A stretch of DNA of 64,000 nucleotides, from contig OZ020611.1 of NCBI GenBank assembly GCA_963971575.1, forward strand, positions 145,664,419-145,728,418, written 5' to 3'. The notes beneath the pieces are model-generated. The model made no database searches. It was not told where the DNA came from and saw only the letters and a program-made list of their open reading frames with translations. Positions within the stretch are counted from its first letter, which is position 1; the number at the start of each line of letters is the position of its first letter. Positions 63,536-64,000 of this stretch are shown here, piece by piece. Origin of the DNA: Liopterus haemorrhoidalis. Its lineage: Eukaryota > Arthropoda > Insecta > Coleoptera > Dytiscidae. Made by a program: the position numbers and the translations under genes.

Positions 63536-64000
63536 TCATATTCTTATATTAGCATTTTTTATAAAAGACCAAAGAGATTCCAGAATTTCTTGCTCGTGAG
63601 TAGCCAATAAGGTCGAAACGTTAAGAGGGAATGGAATGCTCATGTTGACAAGCTTTTGTAGAAAAATGTTTCTAGATCGGTTGTAAAGTGGACAGGAAAA
63701 AATTAAATGATTGTGATCGCCAATTACATTGTTCTCACAGATGCAAAAGGGGCTACTTCGCATATTAATTTTATGTCGATGATATGGGAAGAAGTTATGA
63801 TTGAATTTAAGGCTTCAAATAGTATAAATAAAATATCTGCTTTAGCTAGGGTTGAACCATTGATTTAGAGGTAGAGAAGGATGAATTTGTTCGTAATGTG
63901 AGCCTTTCTGAAGAATAGAGTCTAAATGTTCTTCTTTCCAGATACGGATAATTCTTCTTTTTACAATACGTTTAATTTCAATGTTAGAGAGAAGGAAGTC
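63536..64000 (-). pseudogene. LINE ORF2 C-terminal region (post-RNase H), running off the window
   Basis: From 64000 on the minus strand: EIKRIVKRRIIRIWKEEHLD, SHYEQIHPSLPLNQWFN, a stop, then in another frame CEVAP/CICENNVIGDHNHLIFSC (C-x-C...H-x4-C zinc knuckle, 63740-63690) and PLYNRSRNIFLQKL. This is the region after RNase H in I/jockey-like LINEs, where a W..LQ.G..Y..I.P..P..WF pattern precedes a knuckle. At least one stop and one frameshift. The RNase H and RT should lie beyond 64000. Confidence 0.75.

Overview
The window reads as AT-rich eukaryotic DNA, most likely from an insect with a large, repeat-laden genome. The evidence is the mix of repeats: mariner/Tc1, pogo and hAT DNA transposons, Helitrons and DINE-1-like (Helentron-derived) elements with GTCT microsatellites, a BEL/Pao LTR element, several non-LTR retrotransposon clades with RNase H or restriction-like endonuclease (RLE) tails, and many MITEs. 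I found no bacterial operon and no convincing host gene. Almost every recognisable coding stretch is a broken mobile-element gene. The species cannot be named from this sequence alone.

Layout. 1-2200: inverted copies of a repeat (family F) flank a THAP-domain fragment that is split by a hAT element, which itself contains a second hAT element; both hATs have 8-bp target duplications. 2200-6845: a foldback, a TTTA array, a LINE reverse-transcriptase (RT) relic, a three-unit tandem repeat and unassigned DNA. 6846-13160: a Helitron end with helicase remnants, a jockey-like LINE, a solo LTR, a pogo-type MITE and hAT relics. 13268-17232: three copies of a DINE-1-like element (HINE-A) and two MITEs. 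17673-23906: two deleted mariners, foldback elements, palindrome-rich family C, a second DINE-1-like family (HINE-B) in tandem, and another mariner carrying a hAT MITE. 23907-31330: unassigned DNA, a 25-bp minisatellite, HINE-B, a LINE RNase H tail and a 1.3-kb hAT inside a LINE fragment. 31529-38503: MITEs, HINE-A beside a 250-bp palindrome, an RLE-domain relic with a hAT downstream, and a 373-codon open RT. 38600-46836: family F, HINE-A copies and LINE fragments. 46837-50800: a Helitron with an internal Tc1-like element, then a second Tc1-like element. 51117-54970: HINE-A copies, one inside a hAT. 56209-61703: a BEL/Pao element with a 5-bp target duplication, interrupted by five later insertions. 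61704-64000: relics and a LINE 3' coding end.

The most interesting signal is HINE-A. At least nine loci share terminal architecture, but six full-length copies carry, at the same internal position, a tRNA-like module of about 75 nt. That module differs strongly between copies while keeping RNA polymerase III A-box-like and B-box-like motifs. A deleted HINE-A derivative also appears to travel as a passenger of a hAT element. The nested insertions with intact target duplications give a relative chronology of transposition. All calls come from reading the sequence; no database search was run.
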